This document shows, one piece after another, positions 44,625-53,204 of a stretch of 64,000 nucleotides of DNA (position 1 is its first letter; every line of letters begins with the position of its first letter). The translations under genes were made by a program, and so were the position numbers. The stretch covers positions 4,588,001-4,652,000 of the forward strand of contig NZ_CP059068.1 of the NCBI RefSeq assembly GCF_017798165.1, read 5' to 3'. The notes beneath the pieces were generated by a model that had not been told where the DNA came from, ran no database searches, and was given only the letters and a program-made list of their open reading frames with translations. Origin of the DNA: Rhodoferax sp. AJA081-3. GTDB taxonomy: Bacteria; Pseudomonadota; Gammaproteobacteria; Burkholderiales; Burkholderiaceae_C.

Positions 44625-45383
44625 ATGTTTGCCAGAACTTTGCCCGCCATGTCCATCGCCGTGTTAAGCCTCAGCTGCCTTGTCGGCACCACAGCGCACG
44701 CGGAGGGCCAGGACCCTGTTTCCGACCGTTCGTCCACCACCCAGAAGCTGGAGGGACTGCCCGGCGTGCCACTGGCAGCGCGGCCCATGGTCACGGTGTA
44801 CGAAGTGACCTCCAATGTTTCTGAGGTTGAAGCCCGCGCAGCCACCGCCATGTTCACCACCGCACTGATCAAGAGCAAACAGTTCCGCGTGCTGGAGCGC
44901 AGCAAGATAGCAAACGGCGTGGCCCGCGAAAGGGAGATGAACCAGACCGGTGTGACCTCAGGCACTAGCGCCACCAAGCAGATCAAGGGCGCCAATGTGA
45001 TCTTCGAAGCCACCATCTCCGAGGCTACGGCCGCCAAGTCCAGTGGCTCGGGCGGCTTTTCGATCGGCGGCATGCAACTGGGCGGCGGCAGCACCAAGGA
45101 CGAAGTGGGTATGGACGTGCGCGTGCTGTCCGTCGGAACCGGGGAAGTGCTGGACGCCATCAATGTGCGCAAGGAGGTAGCCAGCACCCAGAGCAGCGTC
45201 AGCGGCATCGGCAACCTGCTGGGCACACTGGCCGCCAACAGTGGTCAGGACCTGCGGGGCCTGAACCCTGATGCAAACTTTCAATCGGCCCGCAAGGAAG
45301 GCATGGACCGCGCCATGCGGGCGCTGATGGAACAGGCCATCTTTGAGCTGGCGCAGCGTACCAGCCAGTGGGTGGATGAATAA
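44625..45383 (+). CDS. CsgG/HfaB family exported protein
   Basis: 252 residues. Signal peptide with cleavage near AHA-E (about residue 25); no standard lipobox, unlike CsgG itself. The body matches the CsgG family: MVTVYEVTSNVSEVEARAATAMFTTAL, KSKQFRVLERSKI, IKGANVIFEATISEAT, a Gly/Ser-rich loop (SSGSGGFSIGGMQLGGG) like the membrane-hairpin or constriction region, then VGMDVRVLSVGTGEVLDAI. CsgG forms a nonameric outer-membrane pore for curli. No curli subunit genes are present, so another cargo or a structural role is likely. Confidence 0.88.
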   Translation: MFARTLPAMSIAVLSLSCLVGTTAHAEGQDPVSDRSSTTQKLEGLPGVPLAARPMVTVYEVTSNVSEVEARAATAMFTTALIKSKQFRVLERSKIANGVAREREMNQTGVTSGTSATKQIKGANVIFEATISEATAAKSSGSGGFSIGGMQLGGGSTKDEVGMDVRVLSVGTGEVLDAINVRKEVASTQSSVSGIGNLLGTLAANSGQDLRGLNPDANFQSARKEGMDRAMRALMEQAIFELAQRTSQWVDE

Positions 45384-45403
45384 GCCGCAGCAGGGGTTAC
45401 CCG

Positions 45404-45814
45404 ATGCGCCGCTGCATAACCTGCATAACCTTTGCCGCAGCGATGGCTTCAATGCCCGCGCTGGGCGCAGACCGCGAGGAACCGGTACCACCGGAGTACC
45501 GCGCAGGTCCGCAACTCCGACCACCGAGCGCTGGCAATGCCCTACGCTTCAGGGCGCCTCCCAGCCAGTTGCGGCAGCCATGGCGTTGCGACGCAGGTGA
45601 TGTCTATGCAAGCCCATCACCCCACTGGCCCTGTTTGTACGCCCCGCGTTTGGAGTCGTACCTGCTGCTGCAAGACAGCTTTGTCACGCTGCGTTTGATG
45701 CCACCCATGCGCCCCTTGCTGCCACCACTACATCCGCCGCCGTTGTTGCCACCACCGCCCCCGTTGCCGAAAGACGCTGAATCCATTTTTCACACAGGAG
45801 AACACCATGACTGA
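45404..45814 (+). CDS. small Pro-rich secreted hypothetical protein
   Basis: 136 residues between and co-directional with the CsgG-like and OmpA-like genes (gap 20 bp, then an 8-bp overlap). Signal peptide-like start (MRRCITCITFAAAMASMPALGA) and a Pro/Leu-rich C-terminal stretch of P-P-L type (about 98-122) that includes five Pro in a row. Not recognised. The spacing and signal argue for a real gene; the odd composition leaves doubt. Confidence 0.5.
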   Translation: MRRCITCITFAAAMASMPALGADREEPVPPEYRAGPQLRPPSAGNALRFRAPPSQLRQPWRCDAGDVYASPSPHWPCLYAPRLESYLLLQDSFVTLRLMPPMRPLLPPLHPPPLLPPPPPLPKDAESIFHTGEHHD

Positions 45815-46880
45815 CTTGTACCTACCCACACATGCACGGCTGCTGTTGCCCATACGCATGGCCTTTGGCGCGCTGCTGCTGACTGCTGGCGCACTGGCCC
45901 AGGCCAACAACCCCGTGCCCACCAAGGACCTGAAGGGCCTGACCGACCCCGATGGACTCAAACGTTACGCAGGCTCGGTGCTGACCTACCGTGACGATGC
46001 CGCTTATGACGAAATGAAGTTCCCGGTGGGCAAAGTTGTCTACAAGGACGAGCAGGCTTCGATTGCACGCAGCCACGACCGCGCGGGCCAACGCACCACG
46101 CTGCAATATCTGACGCCACCTGGCAAGTCGGCGCTGGAGGTGTTGCGCAACTACCAGCAGGACCTGAAGGCTGCGGGCTACAAGCCCATGTATGAATGCA
46201 CGGCGGAAGCCTGTGGCAGTGCAGACTGGATCACCAAGGGCTACTTTGTCTCCACCCTGGTTCCGGGTGCCTACTGGAACCATGTGGGCGACAACAGCCC
46301 GGCGGCCTGTGGTGGTGGTGCTTTTATTGGTGATTTCCGCTACGCGCTGCTCGACAACGTTGCCACCGGCTCCACCATCGCCGTTCTGACCTGGCGGCCG
46401 GGCGACACATCGGTCTATTGCGATGAAGCAGAGTACAAGAAGCGCACTAGCGTGATCGTCGTGAAAGTGGACACCAAGGTGCGTGAGCAAGCCATGGAGA
46501 CCCTGTCCGCCAACGAGATGGGCAAAAGCCTGGACGCCAGCGGCAAGGTCGCCGTCTATGGCATTTTATTTGACACCAACAAGGCCGACATCAAGCCCGA
46601 AAGCAAAGCCTCATTGGAGCAAATTGGCACGCTGCTCAAGCAGCAGGCCCGCCTGAAACTGCACGTGGTGGGCCACACCGACAACGTGGGCAACTTGCCT
46701 GCCAACATCGACCTGAGCAAGCGCCGCGCTGAAGCCGTGGTGGCCGCGTTAGCAAGCACCTACGGCATAACCCGCGACCGCCTTACCGCCAACGGCGTGG
46801 CCAGCCTTGCACCGGTGGCCAGCAATGGTGACGAAGCGGGCAGGGCCAAGAACCGGCGTGTTGAGCTGGTGTTGCAGTAG
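45807..46880 (+). CDS. OmpA-family envelope protein (DUF4892-like N-domain)
   Basis: 357 residues, with AGGAGA upstream. Signal peptide ends near AQA-N (about residue 34). The N-terminal domain (about 40-225) resembles DUF4892, including KSALEVLRNYQQDLKAAGYKP and CGSADWITKGYF. The C-terminal OmpA-like peptidoglycan-binding domain is complete: YGILFDTNKADIKPES, HVVGHTDNVGN, NIDLSKRRAEAV and GRAKNRRVELVLQ. Probably ties the CsgG-like apparatus to the cell wall. Confidence 0.88.
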   Translation: MTDLYLPTHARLLLPIRMAFGALLLTAGALAQANNPVPTKDLKGLTDPDGLKRYAGSVLTYRDDAAYDEMKFPVGKVVYKDEQASIARSHDRAGQRTTLQYLTPPGKSALEVLRNYQQDLKAAGYKPMYECTAEACGSADWITKGYFVSTLVPGAYWNHVGDNSPAACGGGAFIGDFRYALLDNVATGSTIAVLTWRPGDTSVYCDEAEYKKRTSVIVVKVDTKVREQAMETLSANEMGKSLDASGKVAVYGILFDTNKADIKPESKASLEQIGTLLKQQARLKLHVVGHTDNVGNLPANIDLSKRRAEAVVAALASTYGITRDRLTANGVASLAPVASNGDEAGRAKNRRVELVLQ

Positions 46881-46908
46881 CGCACAACCGTTTCAACAGG
46901 AGAAACCT

Positions 46909-47541
46909 ATGCCCTTCTTTGCACCACCACCATCCCAAGCGGCGCGGACGCCCGGCCTGCTATTTGCCGCCTTCGTTTGCACACTGCTGGTGACAGATGC
47001 AGTTGGCCAGCCGCTCCAGGGCGGGCCCGGCCAACTGCGACCCAGCGGCGGTTCGCTGGCCGTTGCCGCGATAGGGGAGTTGCCCACCACCGACTTTGGT
47101 AGTCAACTGGTCCATACCGAACACCCTCGTGATGTTGTGCTGGGCGTGCGGACTTCACCGATCCCCGGTGCCTCAGGATCTTCCGCTGGCGTATCCGGGT
47201 TTGGGGGGGTGAGCGGCAATACGACCGGTGCGTCTGCCTTGGGTACGGCAAAGGACGCCCCATCCAGTATCCGGGTCACGGGCAGCCAGGCGGCCGATTT
47301 TTTGGTAAACCCGGCGCATTGCAAGCATGTAATCTCCGGTGGAATTAGCAGCAAAAGCACAAGCAGCTTCAGTTGCCCGGTTACTTTCCGCGCCAGTGCA
47401 GAAGGCGCCCGTTCGGCACTGTTGGAAGCAATGTTTCCAAATGGAGACCGCCTTCAAGCCGTACTCAAGGGCAGCGGCAAGTCCGGGACTGTAGCAATGC
47501 CAGCACCAGGTGGTGTGAGAAGTATCGGCATGCGGCAATAG
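46909..47541 (+). CDS. secreted protein with an Ig-like (choice-of-anchor type) C-terminal domain
   Basis: 210 residues from the ATG at 46909, with AGGAGA ahead. Signal peptide to about residue 35. A Gly/Ser/Thr-rich middle is followed by a C-terminal domain VNPAHCKHVISGGIS...FSCPVTFRASAEGARSALLEAMF...LKGSGKSG. This matches the pattern of ASH/HYDIN-like or choice-of-anchor D immunoglobulin folds with one disulfide. Last gene of the csgG-like/ompA-like run. Confidence 0.7.
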   Translation: MPFFAPPPSQAARTPGLLFAAFVCTLLVTDAVGQPLQGGPGQLRPSGGSLAVAAIGELPTTDFGSQLVHTEHPRDVVLGVRTSPIPGASGSSAGVSGFGGVSGNTTGASALGTAKDAPSSIRVTGSQAADFLVNPAHCKHVISGGISSKSTSSFSCPVTFRASAEGARSALLEAMFPNGDRLQAVLKGSGKSGTVAMPAPGGVRSIGMRQ

Positions 47542-47586
47542 GTCCCCGGGTGGGGGCATGAGCGGTGGAGACTCTCAATGTATTTT

Positions 47587-47641
47587 GGTCTGTAGCCCCC
47601 GATAAATATGAATATATCGCTATATAAAATGTAGCAATGTT
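47587..47641 (+). repeat. TAGCCCCCGT-type intergenic repeat, copy 6
   Basis: GGTCTGTAGCCCCCGA, AT-rich spacer, then gctatataaaatgtagc, between convergent genes. Confidence 0.7.
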
Positions 47642-47660
47642 CGTGCAGATTAGCCTGCGG

Positions 47661-48035
47661 TCAGACAGCGGGTTTGCGCAACAGTGCCCACAGTGCAGGC
47701 ACCGCCAGCCAGAAGCCCGATGCCGGCATCAGCAGCACGGCCACGGCACACAGCAGCAACAGGGACCAGCCCACATGCCGTAGCTGGGCCTGCTGCCCAT
47801 GGCGTTCCAGTGCGGTGGTGGCGAGTGCCAGCACCGCCAGCAGGAAGCCAAACAGCATGAAGAAGGCCACGGCAGCCCGCCGTGGGTCGTCTCCCACGGT
47901 GTTGAAAAATCCCTGACTTGCCATGGCCGACAGATCCGCGCGGAACACGACCAGCCCAAACACGGTGTGGATGGCGGAGACCAGCATCAGCCAGTGGCCG
48001 ATCCAGTGGCGGGGTGTGCGGATGGAGCTTGTCAT
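47661..48035 (-). CDS. DUF6463-like four-helix membrane protein
   Basis: 124 residues with four membrane helices. RHWIGHWLMLVSAIHTVFGLVVF and FFMLFGFLLAVLALATTALER align with the protein at 51464-51829 in the same run (FMFCLGIAHIVFGLVKF), so these are paralogues. Function unknown. Last gene of the TetR-containing operon. Confidence 0.72.
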   Translation of the reverse strand: MTSSIRTPRHWIGHWLMLVSAIHTVFGLVVFRADLSAMASQGFFNTVGDDPRRAAVAFFMLFGFLLAVLALATTALERHGQQAQLRHVGWSLLLLCAVAVLLMPASGFWLAVPALWALLRKPAV

Positions 48036-48047
48036 GGTTGTGTCCTT

Positions 48048-49385
48048 TCAATGGATCCAGGGGTTTGTCGTGCGCACCCGCGCGCCCAGGGCCTTGAGCA
48101 GTTGGGTCAGGCCCAGGTAGGCTCTATCGAAGTAAGGCATGTCCGGCGGAACGGCCTGCAAGAACTCCACCGCGGTGCGCTGGTGTTCGGGCTTTGTTCC
48201 GGGGTAGGCCGGGTGTTGTGCAAAGTCGTACACCGGCACGGTGAACGGCAGGCGTTGCCAGGCCTGCATGTCGGCTAGAGCGGGCAGCAGGCGATTGCAA
48301 AAGTCGTCTTTGCGCAACGTTGGGCTGACCAGGCCCAGGTCCTGGTAAGCCTGTTGCAGGGCGTCGCTGTCCAGCGGTCTGTGCAGCAGTGCAGACCACA
48401 CGTGTGACACGGCGCGGCAAAAGCCCGCATCGAGCACACGGGTGCAGCCAAAGTCCAGCAGGCCCAACTGCCCATCGGGCATGAACAGGTAGTTGCCGGG
48501 GTGCGGGTCGGCCTGCAAGCGGCGCAGCACAAAGGCGCAGTGCAAGAAAGTGTCAAAGAGCAACTGGCCATACCGGTCGCGCTCGGCCTGGCTGGGTTGG
48601 GCCTTTAGCCATTCGTTGAGATGCTGGCCCGGCAGGTGTTGCAGGGTCAGCACCCGTTTGGTGGTGCGGTCCATCACGGGTTGGGGCACAACCAGGCCGG
48701 GTAGCGTGAGGTGCTGGGCAAACCACTGCAGTGCCTGGGCCTCGTGTTGGTAGTCCAGCTCTTCGGCCAGTTTGATTTCAATGTCGGCCATCACGCGGTC
48801 GATGATGCTGGACTTGGGCAGGGCGTCGGAGTGCCCGCCCAGGGTTTGGAGCAGGCTGCGCAACATGCGCATATCGCTGCCAATCGACGCCGCCATGCCG
48901 GGGTATTGCAGCTTGACGGCGACGGCTTCACCGCTGGTCAGGGTCGCCGCGTGCACCTGGCCTAGGCTGGCAGCGGCAAAGGCCTGGGGCTCGAAGTGCT
49001 GGAACAGCGTGTGCGGTTCGCCACCCAGTTCCTGGCGCAAAACCTTGATCACCACGGCGCGGTTCAGCGGTGTGACCTGGTAGTGCGCACGGGCCAGTTC
49101 CTGGCGCATGCCTTCGGGCAAGAAGCCCAGTTCCATGCTCATCAGCTGTGATGCCTTCAGGGCCGTGCCCTTGAGCTGGTTCAGCGCGGCAAACAAAATG
49201 CGGCCCAACTCGGCCTCATGCGCGGTGCGAGCTAGCGCCTGCTGTGCGTCGTCGCGGGTCAGCGATTGCGCTTTGTGGCCCAGGTGCGCCAACCCGGCGC
49301 GTGCCACTGCCATGCCCGCGATGGCGCCGCGCGAGAGGCGCCCGGTGCGTGGCAGCGCTGACGAGCCGTCGCCGTTCTTAGCCAT
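48048..49385 (-). CDS. ABC1/UbiB-like atypical kinase
   Basis: 445 residues. ABC1 family signatures: Ala-rich nucleotide loop AFAAASLGQVHAAT, VAVKLQYPGM, ADPHPGNYLF and GLLDFGCTR. The family's KxGQ motif reads KASQ here. UbiB/COQ8 ATPases support ubiquinone biosynthesis and lipid handling; a true ubiB normally sits with ubiE and ubiJ. This copy, beside small membrane proteins and DUF2867, is probably a paralogue with another lipid-related role. Confidence 0.85.
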   Translation of the reverse strand: MAKNGDGSSALPRTGRLSRGAIAGMAVARAGLAHLGHKAQSLTRDDAQQALARTAHEAELGRILFAALNQLKGTALKASQLMSMELGFLPEGMRQELARAHYQVTPLNRAVVIKVLRQELGGEPHTLFQHFEPQAFAAASLGQVHAATLTSGEAVAVKLQYPGMAASIGSDMRMLRSLLQTLGGHSDALPKSSIIDRVMADIEIKLAEELDYQHEAQALQWFAQHLTLPGLVVPQPVMDRTTKRVLTLQHLPGQHLNEWLKAQPSQAERDRYGQLLFDTFLHCAFVLRRLQADPHPGNYLFMPDGQLGLLDFGCTRVLDAGFCRAVSHVWSALLHRPLDSDALQQAYQDLGLVSPTLRKDDFCNRLLPALADMQAWQRLPFTVPVYDFAQHPAYPGTKPEHQRTAVEFLQAVPPDMPYFDRAYLGLTQLLKALGARVRTTNPWIH

Positions 49386-49390
49386 GTTGT

Positions 49391-49903
49391 TCAGGCATGC
49401 GCCACTTGCGCCAGCATGCGCGGCACGATAAGGCTGTGCACCGGCCCCACGACGGCCATGTAGACGCGCCCCAGGCGGTTGTGGATGTGCACCACTGTGC
49501 TCAGCGATACCTTGGGTTTTCCGTCCACCACATGTTTGACCACCGACAGCTGCACGTGCAGGTGTTTGTCGTCGTCAAACACGACCACTTCGTCGTCCTG
49601 CAGGTGCTGGATGCTGAAGATGCCCACGCGGTCGCCAAGCTTGTATTCCTTTGCCGGCTTGCGGTTGACCGCAGTGGACAAGTTGCCCACATGTTTGAGC
49701 CCGACCAGGCGCACGGCCTGGTTGCGCATGGCCATCAGCGCATTCATCCAGCCCGGCGTGCGGGTGACCAGAGTCAGATAGGTCTCCAATGCGTTTTGGT
49801 TCGGCCACAGGTCGTCAAACTGGTAGCAGTCGGCAAAGTCGTTGTTGGGCAGGGCCTGGGCGATACGGCTGCCGGCAGGGATGTCACAGAGTACGGGTTT
49901 CAT
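49391..49903 (-). CDS. DUF2867 family protein
   Basis: 170 residues. LPNNDFADCYQFDDLWPNQNALETYL and KEYKLGDRVGIFSIQHLQDDEVVV fit DUF2867, often seen alone or fused to SDR-type NAD-binding proteins. The ATG overlaps the TetR gene's stop (ATGA) and its stop is five bases before the UbiB-like start, so it is tightly coupled. No catalytic assignment. Confidence 0.8.
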   Translation of the reverse strand: MKPVLCDIPAGSRIAQALPNNDFADCYQFDDLWPNQNALETYLTLVTRTPGWMNALMAMRNQAVRLVGLKHVGNLSTAVNRKPAKEYKLGDRVGIFSIQHLQDDEVVVFDDDKHLHVQLSVVKHVVDGKPKVSLSTVVHIHNRLGRVYMAVVGPVHSLIVPRMLAQVAHA

Positions 49904-50634
49904 GGGCGTGTGCCTCCCAGACCGCGGCGGGCCAGTTGAAATAAATCGAGCAGGCCGGTGCCATCGTGCATCAGCCGCGCCATCTGGCTGCGCAGCATGA
50001 AACCACCCAGCTCCAGAACCTTGTCCACCAGGCCACTCTTCAGCGCCAGCACCAGCACACCCAGGCTCAGGTCCACCATTTGTGTGGTGTTGGCAAACTG
50101 CTCGGAATCATCGCGCAGCCAGTAGGCCATGACGCCGTAGACATAGTCGGCCAGCAGCCCGGCCAGGCTGGGTTTGAAGCCGCAGGGCACGATTTCTTTG
50201 GACGCCTCTGCCTGCTCCAACATCTGGATAAAAGCGGCTTTCAGCAGTGGTTTGCCTGGCAACTGCTCGCCCAGCAGCAGCATGGGCGCGCGCTCGATCA
50301 GACCACGCGCCAGGGCCACAAACTCGCGGTCTGCCAGCAGAATCTCCAGCAGGCTGTCGATCAGCAGCTGCATGCGTTCGTGCAGCGAGAAGTCCTTGTT
50401 CCACGGCGCCTTCTCCGCCCGTGCCAAGGCGTCGGTTATGGCTTGCTCAAAGTAGGCGGTGATTAACTTCTCTTTGGTGGGAAAGTATTTGTAGATCGTG
50501 GCGTCGCCAATGTCGGCGGCCCGGGCGATCTGTTTCATGGTGGTGCCTTCGAACCCGTGTTGTGTCATCAGGTCGACCGCGGTTTTGATGATCAGCCGGT
50601 GGTTCTTAGCTTGTTGGGCTTTGGTGGTGCGCAT
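49900..50634 (-). CDS. TetR/AcrR family transcriptional regulator
   Basis: 244 residues, slightly long for the family. N-terminal helix-turn-helix: FEGTTMKQIARAADIGDATIYKYFPTK style at about 27-52. The ligand domain follows (EQLPGKPLLKAAFIQMLEQAEA, LLADYVYGVMAYWLRDD). Lies within the run of membrane protein genes it probably controls. Confidence 0.9.
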   Translation of the reverse strand: MRTTKAQQAKNHRLIIKTAVDLMTQHGFEGTTMKQIARAADIGDATIYKYFPTKEKLITAYFEQAITDALARAEKAPWNKDFSLHERMQLLIDSLLEILLADREFVALARGLIERAPMLLLGEQLPGKPLLKAAFIQMLEQAEASKEIVPCGFKPSLAGLLADYVYGVMAYWLRDDSEQFANTTQMVDLSLGVLVLALKSGLVDKVLELGGFMLRSQMARLMHDGTGLLDLFQLARRGLGGTRP

Positions 50635-50661
50635 GGTTGCTTTAAAAGGAGTGAATTGTGT

Positions 50662-51036
50662 TCATGCTGGCTGGGCAGACCGTGCATCTGCTCTCAAGGC
50701 CAAGTGCGTCCAGATTCCGCCCAGCAGGTCTGCTACGCCGAACAGGATGATCATGGGGCTACCAAAGCCCAGAGCCGCGAACACTACAAAAGCCACGAAC
50801 ACGGTGCAGCGTGTGTAGACGGAGGTCACAAAAAACGACTTGGCCTCGTGTGTGGCGGCATCCCACGCGTAGATGCCAATCATGACCGCGATGACACCAA
50901 TCACACGAATCCAGACTTCCGAGGTCTGGGGAATGAAAAGAATGGACAACAAGACATTGGGGACCGTCGCCAGTAGCGCGCCGGCAACGAACAGATAAAC
51001 GGCGAACACTTTGGCGCTGAATGCAGATTTGGACAT
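50662..51036 (-). CDS. four-helix membrane protein, unknown
   Basis: 124 residues from the ATG at 51036. Helices about 8-33, 43-62, 72-92 and 96-112; the loop YAWDAATHEAKSFF carries charged residues. Not recognised. Part of the TetR operon (gap 27 bp to the next gene). Confidence 0.7.
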   Translation of the reverse strand: MSKSAFSAKVFAVYLFVAGALLATVPNVLLSILFIPQTSEVWIRVIGVIAVMIGIYAWDAATHEAKSFFVTSVYTRCTVFVAFVVFAALGFGSPMIILFGVADLLGGIWTHLALRADARSAQPA

Positions 51037-51080
51037 AAATTCTTTCGTTGAGCTACAGATTGAGACTGTGAAGTCGCTTG

Positions 51081-51467
51081 TTATGGCTGACCCAGCCACG
51101 TGCAAACGGCCATGGCCAGCAGGCCGATCCAGCCGGGGTGTTTGCCCTGCGTGCCGAAAAGCACCAGTGCCGAAGCGGCCAGTGCGGCAAGCACCATGGC
51201 TTGTTCGATAAACACAGCCGAGTTTGTCTCGCCGGCGGGCAGTGACAAGCGCAACAACACGGCGCCCAAACACCAACCGAAAACCGTCACGATGTGCCAG
51301 GTAGCCCAGATGATGCGCACATGCCTTTCGCTCAGCACATTGCCGCCGTTGGTGGGGACCAAACCACGCAGGCGCAAGCGCCGAAAGATCAAAATTTCAC
51401 CCAGCACGGAGTGCACCAGTCCGACGATAAAAGCGATGGCCGCTGCAGCGACAAAATACGTGTTCAT
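51081..51467 (-). CDS. four-helix membrane protein, unknown
   Basis: 128 residues from the ATG at 51467, which overlaps the upstream stop (ATGA). Helices at about 3-24, 52-73, 86-106 and 112-126; SERHVRIIWATWHIVTVFGW carries conserved-looking His residues in helix 2. Function unknown. Confidence 0.7.
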   Translation of the reverse strand: MNTYFVAAAAIAFIVGLVHSVLGEILIFRRLRLRGLVPTNGGNVLSERHVRIIWATWHIVTVFGWCLGAVLLRLSLPAGETNSAVFIEQAMVLAALAASALVLFGTQGKHPGWIGLLAMAVCTWLGQP

Positions 51468-51829
51468 AGCGCTATCCATCCATAACCCACTGCGATCAGC
51501 ACGGGGGCAACCAGCAGCGGCGCCCAGAAAGGTGACTGGGGGAAAGCCGCCACGCCGAGTACGGCGATCGCAAATGCGTAAATGCCCAGGATCTTGAGCA
51601 AGCTCAGATCGCCCTTGGCCACAGCGTGTATGCCGACGTGTCCTGCAAGCATCAGCAGGGGGCCGAAGACCAGAAACCAAAACGCGGTACGCCGCACCTC
51701 CGGCTCGGCGAACTGGCCAATAAGCCCAGCAGACACTGCATCCGCTACCGGCCCGGCGAACTTCACCAAACCAAACACGATGTGGGCGATACCCAGACAA
51801 AACATGAACCAGGATGCGGCGTTTGCCAT
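51464..51829 (-). CDS. DUF6463-like four-helix membrane protein (paralogue)
   Basis: 121 residues from the ATG at 51829 with GGAGAC just upstream. Same helix pattern and N-terminal motif as the protein at 47661-48035. Coupled to the next gene by a four-base overlap. Confidence 0.72.
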   Translation of the reverse strand: MANAASWFMFCLGIAHIVFGLVKFAGPVADAVSAGLIGQFAEPEVRRTAFWFLVFGPLLMLAGHVGIHAVAKGDLSLLKILGIYAFAIAVLGVAAFPQSPFWAPLLVAPVLIAVGYGWIAL

Positions 51830-51885
51830 GGGAGTCTCCTTTCGTGCGCTGTAAGCGGTGTTGATGCCTGAAAGCCTACGCTGCA

Positions 51886-52275
51886 TCAGTGTGAACGCGC
51901 TTTACGCACACCCATGCCAACCGTCGCTGCGATGACCAGGAAAAGAGGCCATAGGTACATGCTGGTGACATTGCCAAAGCGTGTGATGCTGAAAGTTAGA
52001 AACAGCATGGATAAGGCAACGAGTTGCGCAATGATGTACTTCGCGAGAGTGCCATTGTTCGGGTTCATGAACAGATAAGGCAGCGCTACAGCCATCAACC
52101 CATAAGCGGTGGTCACGGAATGCCAGGCAACTTCCGCAATGGCCCGAATGCCCGCAGGTAGTTCGCTTCGTTGAATCGGTGCATGCAATTGCGGGCCGCC
52201 AACGAATATTTGCATCCCCATCATGAACACGCACAGCAGCGCTGCGCTCAGGTACCAGCGATTTAACTCTTTCAT
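51886..52275 (-). CDS. four-helix membrane protein, first gene of the TetR operon
   Basis: 129 residues from the ATG at 52275 with AAAGGA ahead; an in-frame ATG at 52359 would add 28 polar residues and is less likely. Helices about 7-26, 46-70, 78-99 and 103-122. Not recognised. Confidence 0.7.
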   Translation of the reverse strand: MKELNRWYLSAALLCVFMMGMQIFVGGPQLHAPIQRSELPAGIRAIAEVAWHSVTTAYGLMAVALPYLFMNPNNGTLAKYIIAQLVALSMLFLTFSITRFGNVTSMYLWPLFLVIAATVGMGVRKARSH

Positions 52276-52339
52276 GGGATTCCTTTCATGTCCATTCCCC
52301 TTCGCTACATGGCCAAGGCACTTCCGGTCATTATCTTCT

Positions 52340-52395
52340 AAATAGATACTACTATCCAATAAATTGAATTATATGGCTATTTAAGGATAGTAAGG
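52340..52395. promoter_or_regulatory. AT-rich promoter region with inverted repeat
   Basis: TACTATCC (52350-52357) and GGATAGTA (52385-52392) form an eight-base inverted repeat, 27 bases apart, in the only AT-rich stretch of the area and upstream of the minus-strand TetR operon. Candidate operator or promoter. Nothing else is seen in 52276-52567 beyond the ribosome site of the next gene. Confidence 0.4.
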
Positions 52396-52567
52396 CTAGA
52401 TAATTGCAAAATGACATCAAAGCTCTTGAGCCGCAGGGAAGCGTGGGATTGCCGATTGGTGCGGTGGTGCCCGGTGCGATACTGACTCCGCGTGCGCGGT
52501 GTCCCCCTTTCAGGCCGCATGGACCGCGCGTTCCCAGCCCATCCCCCTTGACCATTTGGAGACTTTT

Positions 52568-52951
52568 TTGAACTTACCTGTTACGCTTTCGCAAGTCGTT
52601 GCCCGCCACCGCGGTGCACTGTTGTGCATGGCTGTTATCTCTGCGTTTGGTGTGGTCCCAGTGCACGCGGCAGGAACGGCCGGTTCGGATACCCAGAAGC
52701 TCGCAGAGTCCTATGCTGCGATGTGTACCAAGGCCGTGCGGATTCCCGCCGCCCACGGAGGAGAAGGCGATTTAAAGGGGCACGCCAAACTGCCGGACTA
52801 CTGCAAGTGTTTTGCCGACAAGTTTCTGGCGCGTGCGATGAAACCCAGTGCAGGCGCACCGGCATCCATGGAGCAGACCATGCAAGAAGAGTATGGGATG
52901 CGCCAGACCTGCCGCAGCCAGCTCGGTCTGCCACCGCCACCGAAAGCCTGA
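52568..52951 (+). CDS. secreted small Cys-containing protein (TTG start)
   Basis: 127 residues if translation begins at the TTG 52568-52570, which has GGAGA at 52558-52562; the in-frame ATG at 52499 lacks a ribosome site. Signal peptide ends near VHA-A (about residue 34). The mature part has four Cys (AAMCTK, DYCKCFADKF, RQTCRS) and a Pro-rich end. Not recognised; probably periplasmic. Confidence 0.65.
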   Translation: MNLPVTLSQVVARHRGALLCMAVISAFGVVPVHAAGTAGSDTQKLAESYAAMCTKAVRIPAAHGGEGDLKGHAKLPDYCKCFADKFLARAMKPSAGAPASMEQTMQEEYGMRQTCRSQLGLPPPPKA

Positions 52952-52964
52952 CCGCAGCCCCGGG

Positions 52965-53148
52965 TCAGAGCGCGGACAGCGCCCGCGCGTACACATCCAG
53001 GTAGGTATCGAAGTTCTGCAGGTCGTTGTGCGCTGCGCCTTGTATGAGGGACAACGTGGCGTGGGGCACCAGGGCCTTGAGTGCTTCGCTGTGCCGCGGC
53101 ACGATCAGCGGTTCATCTGCTCCGTGGACGAGCGGTAGCGGGTTGCCG
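52965..53148 (-). pseudogene. truncated alpha/beta-hydrolase tail (direct repeat of the 55.4 kb gene end)
   Basis: About 60 in-frame codons with a TGA stop encode PLVHGADEPLIVPRHSEALK...HNDLQNFDTYLDVYARAL. The DNA is nearly identical to 55432-55560, the 3' end of the intact hydrolase gene, then diverges toward the 5' side (GADEPLIV against GTLDPLIA). The rest of the gene is absent, replaced by the leader of the peptidase gene. Confidence 0.8.
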
Positions 53149-53204
53149 GTCTATGATTCGGTCCCTATCCCCAACCCGCCCGCCATTTCTTGATTAAGCT
53201 TTGC

